DNA of 64,000 nt, taken from positions 83,399 to 147,398 of the forward strand of contig CAXBBW010000012.1 of NCBI GenBank assembly GCA_963974345.1. Reading direction: 5' to 3'. Each line of letters starts with the position of its first letter. Positions within the stretch are counted from its first letter, which is position 1. The notes below the pieces were generated by a model that worked only from the letters and a program-made list of their open reading frames with translations, had not been told where the DNA came from and did no database searches. The position numbers were made by a program, and so were the translations under genes. This DNA comes from RHLJ01 sp963974345. GTDB taxonomy: Bacteria; Bacteroidota; Rhodothermia; Balneolales; Balneolaceae. Positions 18,193 through 27,139 of this stretch are shown piece after piece.

Positions 18193-20298
18193 TTGGAACA
18201 TAAAAAACTTGCTAAAAATCTTGGTTTATCTGATGTATATGCAATAGCTACTGGAGCTATGTTTAGCTCAGGGTTTTTCCTTCTACCAGGTTTGGCTGCG
18301 GCTGAAACCGGTCCTTCGGTATTTCTAGCTTATTTAGTCTCGGGTATAATTGTACTTCCTACAATGTTTAGTGTTGCAGAATTGGCTACAGCTATGCCTA
18401 AAGCTGGTGGTACTTACTACATAATAGACCGAAGTCTTGGTCCTATGATAGGAACAATAGGAGGATTTGGGTCATGGATTGCATTAGTATTAAAAAGTGC
18501 ATTTGCTTTAATAGGGATGGGGGCTTATATAGCTATTTTTTATGATGTTCCGATTATTCCAGTAGCAGTTTTTCTGACTATTGTATTTGGTATTCTTAAT
18601 ATTGTAGGTGCAAAGGAAACTACCTTGTTACAAAAAATATTAGTAGCTGCCTTAGTTACAATAATGTTTTTTTATGTTATTCAGGGAATATTTGCTGTTT
18701 TTTCACCTGATTTAATTGAACAAACCACAAGCAGGTTTACTCCTCTTTTTATTGATGGGTATTACGGTTTCTTTGCTACTGTTGGGATGGTATTTGTTTC
18801 CTATGCTGGACTTACTAAGGTAGCAAGTATTGCTGAAGAGGTGAAAAATCCTGACAGAAATATTCCATTAGGAATGTTTTTGGCTATTATAACAGCTGTT
18901 TTTGTATACGTTGTAGGTGTATTTATAATGGTATCGGTACTAGATCCCAACGAGTTCCGTGAAGATTTAACACCTGTTGCTACAGCTGGTGAAGCATTCT
19001 TGCATTGGCTTCCAGAACCCGGAGGATTGATTTTAATTGTAATTGCGGCTGTTGCAGCTTTCGCTTCTACTGGTAATGCAGGAATTATGTCTGCTTCTAG
19101 ATACCCCATGGCAATGGCAAGAGATAAGCTAATTAACGATCGATTTGCAACAATTGGAAAACTTGGAACACCACATTGGGCAGTATTGGCTACCGTAATA
19201 ATGATGATTATTATTCTATTAGCTTTTAATGTAGCTGAAGTAGCTAAACTTGCAAGTGCTTTTCAATTACTATTATTTGGATTGCTCAATCTTGCAGTTA
19301 TCGTAATGCGCGAAAGCAAGATTAAAGAATATGATCCAGGTTTTAATTCCCCATTCTACCCATGGTTACAAATTGCAGGAATCATTCTTTCGATTATCCT
19401 GATTTTTGAAATGGGTGGACTTTCAATTTTATTCACTATAGTAGTATGTGTTTTTGGAGTAATTTGGTTTAAATATTATGCTTCTGAAAAAGTAGATCGT
19501 CAAGGAGCTATTTTTCATGTACATGCAAGGCTTGGAGAAAATAAAGATCTTGGTCTTGAGGTGGAAATGCGTGGAATCTTAAAAGAAAAAGGACTTCGTC
19601 AGGAAGATCAATACGAGGAAATGATCTCAAGATCAGATGTACTGGACGTTTCAGATTCTATTAGTTATGAAGAGATAGTTAAAAAGGTCTCGTCACTTTT
19701 CGCTAAGAAGTTAAATAAAACTGAAGAGGAGTTAACTAAGGTAATTAGCGAATTCGACAAAGATCATATTATTCCTATTGCAGGAGGTACTGCCCTAAAT
19801 CATGCAAGGCTCACTGGTGAGGTACATCCTGAAATGGTATTAGTAAGAATAAAAAAAGGGATAAAAACAGATGACTTAGGTCATCTTAAAGATGATAAAT
19901 CTGGAAGTGATTCTCTTTATTGCATTTTATTTTTGATTAGCTCAGAAGAAGATACAGGACAACATTTAAGAATGCTTGCTCATATAGCAGGAAAAGTAGA
20001 CGTTCAAAATTTTAAAGAAAGATGGACTACCGCTGAAGACGAAGGGGAATTACGAGAGATTCTGCTTCGTGATGAACGGTTTATTCGATTGGTATTGAGT
20101 AAAGAGAATGATACAAATCAATATATAGGGAAAATGATCAAGGATATGAAGCTTCCGGGTCAGAGTTTGATCACAATCATCTACCGAAATGGGGAAATCA
20201 AAATCCCACATGGTATTACGGTACTCCAAGAAGGTGATGAGCTATCCATTATAGGCGAAAAGGAGGATATTAAATCTCTTCAAAAACTTTCTAATTAA
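18193..20298 (+). CDS. APC-family amino-acid permease with EIIA-like and TrkA-C domains
   Basis: This 701-residue inner-membrane protein has an N-terminal APC-superfamily transporter (residues about 10-430, twelve or so helices; 'GAMFSSGFFLLPGLAAAETGP', 'AELATAMPKAGGTYYIIDR'). The cytosolic tail has a PTS EIIA(fructose)-like domain at about residues 490-620, in which GGTALNHARL matches the EIIA active-site region and keeps His537. A TrkA-C-like domain occupies about residues 630-701, ending GDELSIIGEKEDI. The start is TTG 18193, which places the first helix correctly. The substrate is unknown. Phosphorylation by HPr (gene at 31322) is an inference from the conserved His. Confidence 0.88.
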   Translation: MEHKKLAKNLGLSDVYAIATGAMFSSGFFLLPGLAAAETGPSVFLAYLVSGIIVLPTMFSVAELATAMPKAGGTYYIIDRSLGPMIGTIGGFGSWIALVLKSAFALIGMGAYIAIFYDVPIIPVAVFLTIVFGILNIVGAKETTLLQKILVAALVTIMFFYVIQGIFAVFSPDLIEQTTSRFTPLFIDGYYGFFATVGMVFVSYAGLTKVASIAEEVKNPDRNIPLGMFLAIITAVFVYVVGVFIMVSVLDPNEFREDLTPVATAGEAFLHWLPEPGGLILIVIAAVAAFASTGNAGIMSASRYPMAMARDKLINDRFATIGKLGTPHWAVLATVIMMIIILLAFNVAEVAKLASAFQLLLFGLLNLAVIVMRESKIKEYDPGFNSPFYPWLQIAGIILSIILIFEMGGLSILFTIVVCVFGVIWFKYYASEKVDRQGAIFHVHARLGENKDLGLEVEMRGILKEKGLRQEDQYEEMISRSDVLDVSDSISYEEIVKKVSSLFAKKLNKTEEELTKVISEFDKDHIIPIAGGTALNHARLTGEVHPEMVLVRIKKGIKTDDLGHLKDDKSGSDSLYCILFLISSEEDTGQHLRMLAHIAGKVDVQNFKERWTTAEDEGELREILLRDERFIRLVLSKENDTNQYIGKMIKDMKLPGQSLITIIYRNGEIKIPHGITVLQEGDELSIIGEKEDIKSLQKLSN

Positions 20299-20314
20299 CT
20301 ATGAGCTAAATATT

Positions 20315-21574
20315 TTATCTATCAAAAAAAGTTAAGATGTCATCTAATGAAAGAAGTTTTTCATCACTCTCTTTCATGTTACGAAGTGTGAACTTCCCTT
20401 CTTCAAGTTCGTTATCACCAACAATAAGAGTGAAGTTTGCATTTTCGCGATTTGCATCTTTCATTTGTGCTCGCATTGAACGTCCAAGATAATCCATGGT
20501 AGCAGATATACCCTTTTTTCTAAGAGTAGGCAAAGTTGTTAACGCCCAAGTTCTAGCGGTTTCTCCAAGCGCAACAAAGTAGATATCAACTGATTTTGGT
20601 TCTGCTAACGTAATATTAAGTTCTTCGCAAGCAATAAGTAAGCGCTCAATTCCTGCAGCAAAGCCAACAGCTGGTGTTGGTTGACCACCAATTTCTTCGA
20701 CCAATAAATCATATCGTCCACCACCTGCTAAGGCATCCTGAGAACCAAGATCAGGACTAGTAAGTTCAAATGCAGTTCGAGTATAATAATCCATTCCTCT
20801 TACCAATAAAGGATCTATTGTAAATTCTATATCTAGCTTTTTTAAATAATCACAGATAAGATTAAAATGTGTCTCAGATTCTTCATTCAAGAAATCTCCG
20901 ATAATCGGCGCGTTTTTTATAAACTCTTGATCTTCAGGTTCTTTGGAGTCTAAGATCCTCATAGGATTTTTCTCAAATCTCTTTTGTGAAAGTTCACTGA
21001 GCTTTTGAAAGTGAGGTTTTAAATAATCTCTTAATACAGTTTTGTAAGTATCTCTACTTTCAGGATCACCTACTGAATTAATTTTCAGATTGAAATTTTT
21101 AATCCCAATACGTTTATAGATTCCCATCATAAAGGCGATACATTCTACATCAGCTATAGCATCATTGCTACCTATAATTTCAACACCAAACTGGTGAAAT
21201 TGTCTTTGCCGACCTTTCTGAGGTCGCTCGGCACGGAACATGGGCCCGATATAATATAGCTTTTGAGAACCGCCGCGTTGGTCTAAGTGATGCTCAACAA
21301 ATGACCGAACCACAGGAGCAGTAAGTTCAGGGCGAAGTACATAGTTACTATCACCTTTTGTGAAAGCAAAAATTTCTTTGGTAACTATATCTGTTAATTG
21401 TCCAATACCACGTTTTATAAGCTCAGTTTGCTCCATGATTGGGGTACGGATTTCCTCAAAATTAAACTTCGCAGCCTCTTCGTGGATAATATCTTCAATA
21501 GCTCTCCACTTTGGAGATTCGTCAGGAAGAATATCAAACATTCCAAGGTGTGTGGTGTATATAGGTTTTGCCAT
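20315..21574 (-). CDS. hisS: Histidine--tRNA ligase
   Basis: This class II aminoacyl-tRNA synthetase charges tRNA-His. The 419-residue chain shows motif 1 near 'RTPIMEQTELIKRGIG', motif 2 'FRAERPQKGRQRQFHQFGVE', and histidine motifs LVRGMDYYTRTAFE and AGGGRYDLL. The motif 3 region (AVGFAAGIERL) and a C-terminal anticodon-binding domain starting near 'PKSVDIYFVALGE' are also present. The length matches bacterial HisRS. It starts at ATG 21574 and is convergent with the permease gene, with 16 bases between stops. These motifs separate it from HisZ, which lacks the full catalytic set. Confidence 0.96.
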   Translation of the reverse strand: MAKPIYTTHLGMFDILPDESPKWRAIEDIIHEEAAKFNFEEIRTPIMEQTELIKRGIGQLTDIVTKEIFAFTKGDSNYVLRPELTAPVVRSFVEHHLDQRGGSQKLYYIGPMFRAERPQKGRQRQFHQFGVEIIGSNDAIADVECIAFMMGIYKRIGIKNFNLKINSVGDPESRDTYKTVLRDYLKPHFQKLSELSQKRFEKNPMRILDSKEPEDQEFIKNAPIIGDFLNEESETHFNLICDYLKKLDIEFTIDPLLVRGMDYYTRTAFELTSPDLGSQDALAGGGRYDLLVEEIGGQPTPAVGFAAGIERLLIACEELNITLAEPKSVDIYFVALGETARTWALTTLPTLRKKGISATMDYLGRSMRAQMKDANRENANFTLIVGDNELEEGKFTLRNMKESDEKLLSLDDILTFFDR

Positions 21575-21794
21575 TCGGGCTTATTTGACGTTGATAATTT
21601 TATAATGAAGATAAGCGTAGAATCGGATAGTTTCTTCAATAACTAGATAATTAAGTATACACTCTTTTAATTTCCGGTAACTTATAATATAACCTCCTTA
21701 ACATTTTTTGTATCATTGGAATGCCCTTATTGATTGGATAAACTTTAGAAGCAGGAAAAGGGGTAAATTTTTAAATCAACAAAAAAAGTAAAGC

Positions 21795-22910
21795 ATGCAA
21801 CGTAGTTATCAAATATTTGGTAAAGATATAAAAATCAATACTATGGATAGTATTGAGGGAAAAATCCTCCATGACGAACTTGTACTTTATCCAGTAAGTA
21901 ATAAAGATCACTATGATGTATTAATTAACTATGTATCTGAAATAGAAATGGATAAAGCTCTAAGTGTAAACCCATCTTTAAATTGTTTACACTCAGATAG
22001 TATGGTATTTAAAATGGGTGCTGCAACTGCTAGGTTTTACTTTAAAGATTATCATTTAAGAAAAATAGATTTTAGTATTGATGGGAATACAAAAATTAGA
22101 AATACTGTTCAAAAATGGAAATCTATTCAATACGCTTCAAACTATGAAGCTATTGGGCAATTATTTCATGAATTAATACTTGTTCCGATGGCGTTTCTTT
22201 TTGATGATTGTTCAATTGTTCATAGTTCAGGGGTAATAAATAATAAAGATAAAGCGGTTTTATTTGGTGGTACAGGTGGTGTTGGGAAAACTTCACTTGA
22301 GATGACTTTATGTTTAGATCATGAATGTTCTTTTTTTAATGATGATATAGCCGTAATTAATTCGAATGGGAGTTGTTACCCTAACTTTTCTTACCCAAAG
22401 ATTTATGGTTATAATCTTGAAGGAAACCCAAATTTGAAGAAAAAGATAATGAGTCAGTTAAGTCCATTTGACAAAATTCATTATGCATTACATTCCTTGA
22501 AAGGAAAGAACAAAGTTAGACGTAGAGTACAACCAGAAACATTTTATGGGAAAGTTGCTAATACACCTAAGAAGGTTTCATCATTTGTTATTCTTTTTAG
22601 AAATAAAATTGATAAGATTACTTTGGAAAGTATTTCAGCACAAAAAGCGTCTGCTCTAAATTCAATTATCATTTCATCAGAGTATAATATTTTCTTTAAT
22701 CATCTGAAGTGGCATAGTTTTAACTCTTATTCGTTGAATAGAGAGCCTTTTACCACGTATCAATCAATAATCGAAAAGAATAAAGACAATTTAGAGAAGA
22801 GCATAAGAGGATTAGATCAGGTTTATATTGCCCATATTCCTTTAAAAATCTCAAATAATGATTATAAAACCCAAATGGTAAATATTCTTAAAGAGTATAA
22901 AATAATTTGA
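21795..22910 (+). CDS. HprK-like P-loop kinase of the polysaccharide locus
   Basis: This 371-residue cytosolic protein resembles the kinase domain of HPr kinase (HprK) and related proteins. Residues 157-168 form a P-loop (GGTGGVGKTS), preceded by the IVHSSGV strand typical of the fold and followed by FFNDDIAVIN with the paired Asp. The N-terminal ~130 residues are unassigned and the C-terminal part lacks the usual HprK tail, so it is not a standard HprK. It lies next to the Wzx-like flippase and glycosyltransferases, and its substrate is unknown. Such stand-alone HprK-like proteins are often found in surface-polysaccharide or peptide-modification loci; that this one acts on polysaccharide is inferred. 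It starts at ATG 21795. Confidence 0.7.
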   Translation: MQRSYQIFGKDIKINTMDSIEGKILHDELVLYPVSNKDHYDVLINYVSEIEMDKALSVNPSLNCLHSDSMVFKMGAATARFYFKDYHLRKIDFSIDGNTKIRNTVQKWKSIQYASNYEAIGQLFHELILVPMAFLFDDCSIVHSSGVINNKDKAVLFGGTGGVGKTSLEMTLCLDHECSFFNDDIAVINSNGSCYPNFSYPKIYGYNLEGNPNLKKKIMSQLSPFDKIHYALHSLKGKNKVRRRVQPETFYGKVANTPKKVSSFVILFRNKIDKITLESISAQKASALNSIIISSEYNIFFNHLKWHSFNSYSLNREPFTTYQSIIEKNKDNLEKSIRGLDQVYIAHIPLKISNNDYKTQMVNILKEYKII

Positions 22911-22942
22911 TACTCTCTTAAAATTGATCAGCTGTTGAAGCG

Positions 22943-24439
22943 TTAAAAAAGTTGCTTCAGATTCTCTTTCCATCTTACAGGGTTTCTCCATTTTAGCCAG
23001 ATAATTTGTATTTGTCTCAGCTCCGCCTCTTCATAAAAATTGAAGAAATACAAGATTATAGGGAAAAGTAAAATCGCAATTGTTTTAACAATAAGACGAA
23101 ATACTAGAATCAAATCACTTGAAAGAAGTGATATGTAAACCAAGACAGCACCTACTAAAAATATTAAGATAATTTTACCCCATTCATATCGAATCGGGTA
23201 TATTTTGTTGGAGAAGTAAAATATTCCGATAAAAAATATCATTTGAGAAATAAGACTAGCTAATGCAGCCCCTTCAGCTCCCAAATAAGGGATTAGAAGT
23301 ATATTTAGGACAAGGTTTAGCGAAGAAACAATAATTGTCATAAGGGTTATTCGAGATGTTTTTTTTGCAATTCTTAGTCCAATAGAAACAACATCTCTAA
23401 GAGCTACAAAAAATAGTCCAAAGGCGATCAAAGGAATTACGGTAAAAGATGACCAATATATTGTGCTCCCAGTAAATAGCTTTATGACTTCTTTACCAAA
23501 TAATGATACCCCCATTATACATATCATCATGCCAAAGCCATAATAAGTCATTGTTTTTTGGTAGAAACGATGGCTATCTGAATCCTTCATTTTTTTGAAC
23601 ATGAGAGGAGTTAAGGCCATACTTACAGAAGTAATTACAAAAACTTTTAGAATGGAAGAGATTTTATACGCAAGTGAATACAAACCAACTTCTTCTAATC
23701 CCGACATTGAATTTAATACAAAACGGTCAATTACATTGGTTGATGCGGCGGCAAGTCCGGCCATCATCATTGAAAAGCCATACCCCATCATCTCTTTAAA
23801 AATGGCATAATGTATGCGTAAGATTGAGTTCCTTAATATATAAGGAATTAATATAATCAGATAAAGTAGGAAGCCAGCTATTTGACCAATATATATAGCA
23901 TAAAGCCCATCTTTATGATTGAGTAATAAATAAAGTGTTACAAAGAGAGTGACTAACAACTTGATTATATTACTAATAGTAAAAAAAGCAGCTCTGTCTT
24001 GTATTCTCATTAATGAAGCTGGTAACTGACCCAATGCTTGCATTCCTGTAGATAGAATAACAAGTACCACCACATTTGCATAATCAGCGTTACCGAAGAA
24101 TAAACTTGAGACTTGATTCTTATATATGTAAGTAATTGATGTGACGAATACTATCAGTATTGTAACTAAGATAGAAGAGGTAAAAAAAGTTGCTTTATTT
24201 TCTTCATCTGTTTGGTCGTAATACCATCTTAATAAGGAGTTATAAAGCCCTAAGCCCAAGACGGAGACAGTCATTTGGTTAATAGCCTCTAAAATACCTA
24301 AAGCACCAAAATTTTGAACGCTTAAATATTCAGGATCTGTAAGGAAAGGAATAAGTACAAAGCCAACGAGCTTTACAGAAATGTTCCCAATCCCATAAAT
24401 TAAAGAGTTTTTAAAGGCTTCTTTGACGTATTTAAGCAA
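22943..24439 (-). CDS. Wzx-like polysaccharide flippase
   Basis: This 498-residue membrane protein belongs to the polysaccharide-transport (PST/MATE-like MOP) superfamily. It shows about 12-14 hydrophobic helices with short polar links. Its start (KNSLIYGIGNISVKLVGFV) and its 'RFVLNSMSGLEEVGLYSLAY' segment are typical of Wzx/RfbX. It would flip undecaprenyl-linked repeat units across the inner membrane. It is followed on the same strand by nothing obvious, and the next gene upstream (24491) is a glycosyltransferase 51 bases away, so they may be one transcript. The sugar cannot be predicted. Confidence 0.88.
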   Translation of the reverse strand: MLKYVKEAFKNSLIYGIGNISVKLVGFVLIPFLTDPEYLSVQNFGALGILEAINQMTVSVLGLGLYNSLLRWYYDQTDEENKATFFTSSILVTILIVFVTSITYIYKNQVSSLFFGNADYANVVVLVILSTGMQALGQLPASLMRIQDRAAFFTISNIIKLLVTLFVTLYLLLNHKDGLYAIYIGQIAGFLLYLIILIPYILRNSILRIHYAIFKEMMGYGFSMMMAGLAAASTNVIDRFVLNSMSGLEEVGLYSLAYKISSILKVFVITSVSMALTPLMFKKMKDSDSHRFYQKTMTYYGFGMMICIMGVSLFGKEVIKLFTGSTIYWSSFTVIPLIAFGLFFVALRDVVSIGLRIAKKTSRITLMTIIVSSLNLVLNILLIPYLGAEGAALASLISQMIFFIGIFYFSNKIYPIRYEWGKIILIFLVGAVLVYISLLSSDLILVFRLIVKTIAILLFPIILYFFNFYEEAELRQIQIIWLKWRNPVRWKENLKQLF

Positions 24440-24490
24440 AATTTAATTAATACTGTAGGTGGAATATTTCATATTCAAAAAAGATAGACT

Positions 24491-25747
24491 TTAAATTGTT
24501 TTAATCTTTTTAATAAATTTTGGATAATTCTTTTCTGAGTCAAAATAGGTTAGGCATGTGTTTCTCGCGGCTTTACTTTTCTCAATTCTTAAAAGCGGAT
24601 TCTTTAATGCTTCTTCTAATGCGTTTAATATTTCATTGGTAGTAAAGTCTTGATTAACTAGCCAACCATTAGTGTTATTTACAAGTTCAGAAGTCCCGCC
24701 AACATTGGTAGCTAGTGCTGGTATCCCAAAACTATTTGCCTCCATAATTGAGACTGGTATACCCTCTGATTTACTTAGATTAATGAAGAGGTCGGTTTTG
24801 TTTTTAGCATACCATGCTATTAAATTTTTATTTTTAATATGTCCATGAAGAGTTCCAGTGAGGTTTTTCGGAAATTGATCTATAATGTTTTTTAGTTCCG
24901 AAAGGAGATTTCCAGTCCCAAAATGATGCCACTTTAAATTAATTTTTGGGTTTGATTCAGAAAATAATTTAAGCGATTTAGCTATCAAAGCTACTCTTTT
25001 GTTGCTGTTAATACTTGAGCACGATACAATAACTAAAAAACCATCCTCATTTTTATGGTTAGATTGTTTGGACTCTGGAATTGGAATACCAAGACGTGAA
25101 ACCTTAAATTTTTCTTTGAATTTAGGATACCTTTCCGATAAATACTTATGACCATTCTCTGAAATAGAAAAAATAGCATCTATTTTAGAAAGTGTTAATG
25201 CTCTGAATGGGATATAATTTTTTGGATAAAGTTCTTTATATAAATCTCCCCTATGAACTCTGGAAATAATAGCTACTTTTGAATCAACAAGAGTTGAGCC
25301 AAAGGTAACCCCCGAGCACCAATAAGAATAAATTTTTGTTGTTTCATCGGAGATATTATCAGAATTCAAAATTTGTGTAATTATACGTTTACTCCAAACG
25401 GCGTCTCGTGAATACGTAAGTAAGTTTTTTAAGACGGAAGTAGTTATTTTTTTTGGAAATAGATGGTATAATTCTCTATAAATAAAAGGAAATGAAAAAG
25501 AAATAAAGAGCTTTGAAATAAACCTTTGAATTGGGGTTTCTTTCTGTTTTTTAAAAACAATTGAAGTATTTAGAATACAATTATTTGGTATAAGTCGCTG
25601 ACTTTCAGTAGAAATATTTTGAGTAGGTAGGATGATTATTTTGGAAAAACTTTGGGCAAGATAAGGTAATTCAGTCTCAAGAAAAGTCTCGCCATACCCA
25701 AAAGGGAAACTTGAAGTCAACAGTATTAAAGTTTCTTTCATAGCCAT
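24491..25747 (-). CDS. Glycosyltransferase family 4
   Basis: This is a GT-B fold glycosyltransferase of 418 residues, probably acting at the cytosolic face of the membrane. The C-terminal domain shows VVSCSSINSNKRVALIAKSL. Further on are a DLFINLSKSEGIPVSIMEA segment with the E-x7-E-like donor site and 'FGIPALATNVGGTSELV'. The N-terminal acceptor domain begins LILLTSSFPFGYGETFLETE, typical of GT4 enzymes in O-antigen or capsule loci. The sugar donor and acceptor are unknown. It starts at ATG 25747 or the next ATG, six bases on. It is divergent from the glycosyltransferase at 25943. Confidence 0.88.
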   Translation of the reverse strand: MAMKETLILLTSSFPFGYGETFLETELPYLAQSFSKIIILPTQNISTESQRLIPNNCILNTSIVFKKQKETPIQRFISKLFISFSFPFIYRELYHLFPKKITTSVLKNLLTYSRDAVWSKRIITQILNSDNISDETTKIYSYWCSGVTFGSTLVDSKVAIISRVHRGDLYKELYPKNYIPFRALTLSKIDAIFSISENGHKYLSERYPKFKEKFKVSRLGIPIPESKQSNHKNEDGFLVIVSCSSINSNKRVALIAKSLKLFSESNPKINLKWHHFGTGNLLSELKNIIDQFPKNLTGTLHGHIKNKNLIAWYAKNKTDLFINLSKSEGIPVSIMEANSFGIPALATNVGGTSELVNNTNGWLVNQDFTTNEILNALEEALKNPLLRIEKSKAARNTCLTYFDSEKNYPKFIKKIKTI

Positions 25748-25871
25748 AATTTAGTAGATACAAAATAATTTCGGTATTGATATTTTGATTTACTATTTAA
25801 AGTTAAGGTTGCTAGATTACAAACTTTTTAATTAGAAAAGAATTCAAATTTAAAGAGATAAGAAAGTACTT

Positions 25872-25879
25872 TATCTTTG
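25872..25879 (+). promoter_or_regulatory. Candidate Bacteroidota -7 element
   Basis: TATCTTTG fits the TAnnTTTG -7 consensus of Bacteroidota sigma-A. It lies 63 bases upstream of the ATG at 25943. A matching -33 TTTG is not visible. Its place makes the upstream GTG at 25892 an unlikely start, since that would leave almost no leader. Confidence 0.4.
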
Positions 25880-25942
25880 TATAAACTGTAAGTGTTATTC
25901 TTTTCGAGAAAAAATATCCCAACAAACTACCCTATTTTTTAT

Positions 25943-27139
25943 ATGAATATATTAATGGTACTTGATCACGCTTTTCCATCAGATTTAAGGGTAGAAAACG
26001 AAGCAACATCTTTAATTAAAGCTGGGCATAATTTAGGTTTATTAACTATTTCAGATTATGAGAATGATGAAACTGTAATTTACAAAGGAATAAAACTATA
26101 TAAAAAATCGATATCAAAGTTTAGATTAAATAAGATGCATGGTCTTGCAGGGATGATACCCTGGATGGATCGATTTTTGTATAAACAGATTTCAAGAATT
26201 TTGGATTATGAAAAATATGACGCCATTCATTTTCATGATTTATATTTATTCGGCGCAGCTCGGTTGCTGAAAAAAAAATATAATCTTTTTTTTATCGGTG
26301 ATATGCATGAAAATTATGTTGAGGTTATAAAAGATTATAAATGGGCTAATTCATTTCCAAACAAAGTATTTATCTCCCATAGAAAATGGGAAAGAAAAGA
26401 GATTGAGTGGCTTGCAGAAATGGATAAAGTTATCACTGTAAGCTCTGGAATAGTAGATAGAATAATCTCTAAAGGAGTAGAACAAGATGATGTAGTACTC
26501 GTACCAAATACAATTCATACAACCATTTTTGATGAGTTTGAAATAGATCAAGAGATTACCGAAAAGTTTAAGGACTACTTTACCTTGGTTTATGTTGGAG
26601 GCTTTGTTAGTAATAGGGGTCTCGAGCATGTTATTGATGGGGTAGCAAGGCTTAAGGAAGAAATACCAAACCTTCGACTAGTGCTAGTAGGAGATGGAGA
26701 TTACCGTAATATTCTAGAGATGAAGGTTCAAGAATGTAATGCACATGAAATAGTTCACTTCGAAGGGTGGATGGACCAAAAAAAAATTAAGTCGTACTTG
26801 ATAGCTAGTGATATTGGTTTAATACCGTTTAAAAGAACTCCCCAAACCGATAATTCCAGCTCAAATAAACTATTCCAGTATATGTATTTTGAATTACCAA
26901 TACTTGGAACTAATTGTACTTCTGTAAAAAAGCTTGTTGAAAATGAGAAATGTGGGTTGATTTATGAAACCGAAAATGTAGATGAATTTATTAAGTGTAT
27001 TTTAAAACTATATATGAATAAAAGATTGAGAGAAGAACTTGGTAGGAATGGAAAAAAATCTGTTATTAATAAACATAGCTGGGATGTTACTACTAGGGAT
27101 ATGATTTCGATGTACAATAAGCTCGAGAATAATTTATAG
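25943..27139 (+). CDS. Glycosyltransferase family 4
   Basis: This is a GT-B glycosyltransferase of 398 residues. It opens MNILMVLDHAFPSDLRVENEA, the usual first strand and Gly/Asp loop of GT4 enzymes. The C-terminal donor domain has 'LVYVGGFVSNRGLEHVIDG', 'LVLVGDGDYRN', a DIGLIPFKRTPQTDNSSSNKL stretch and 'FELPILGTNCTSVKKLV'. ATG 25943 is chosen over GTG 25892: the longer version adds 17 residues before the first conserved strand and starts only 12 bases after a -7-like element. Its stop overlaps the convergent glycosyltransferase by six bases. Donor and acceptor are unknown. Confidence 0.86.
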   Translation: MNILMVLDHAFPSDLRVENEATSLIKAGHNLGLLTISDYENDETVIYKGIKLYKKSISKFRLNKMHGLAGMIPWMDRFLYKQISRILDYEKYDAIHFHDLYLFGAARLLKKKYNLFFIGDMHENYVEVIKDYKWANSFPNKVFISHRKWERKEIEWLAEMDKVITVSSGIVDRIISKGVEQDDVVLVPNTIHTTIFDEFEIDQEITEKFKDYFTLVYVGGFVSNRGLEHVIDGVARLKEEIPNLRLVLVGDGDYRNILEMKVQECNAHEIVHFEGWMDQKKIKSYLIASDIGLIPFKRTPQTDNSSSNKLFQYMYFELPILGTNCTSVKKLVENEKCGLIYETENVDEFIKCILKLYMNKRLREELGRNGKKSVINKHSWDVTTRDMISMYNKLENNL

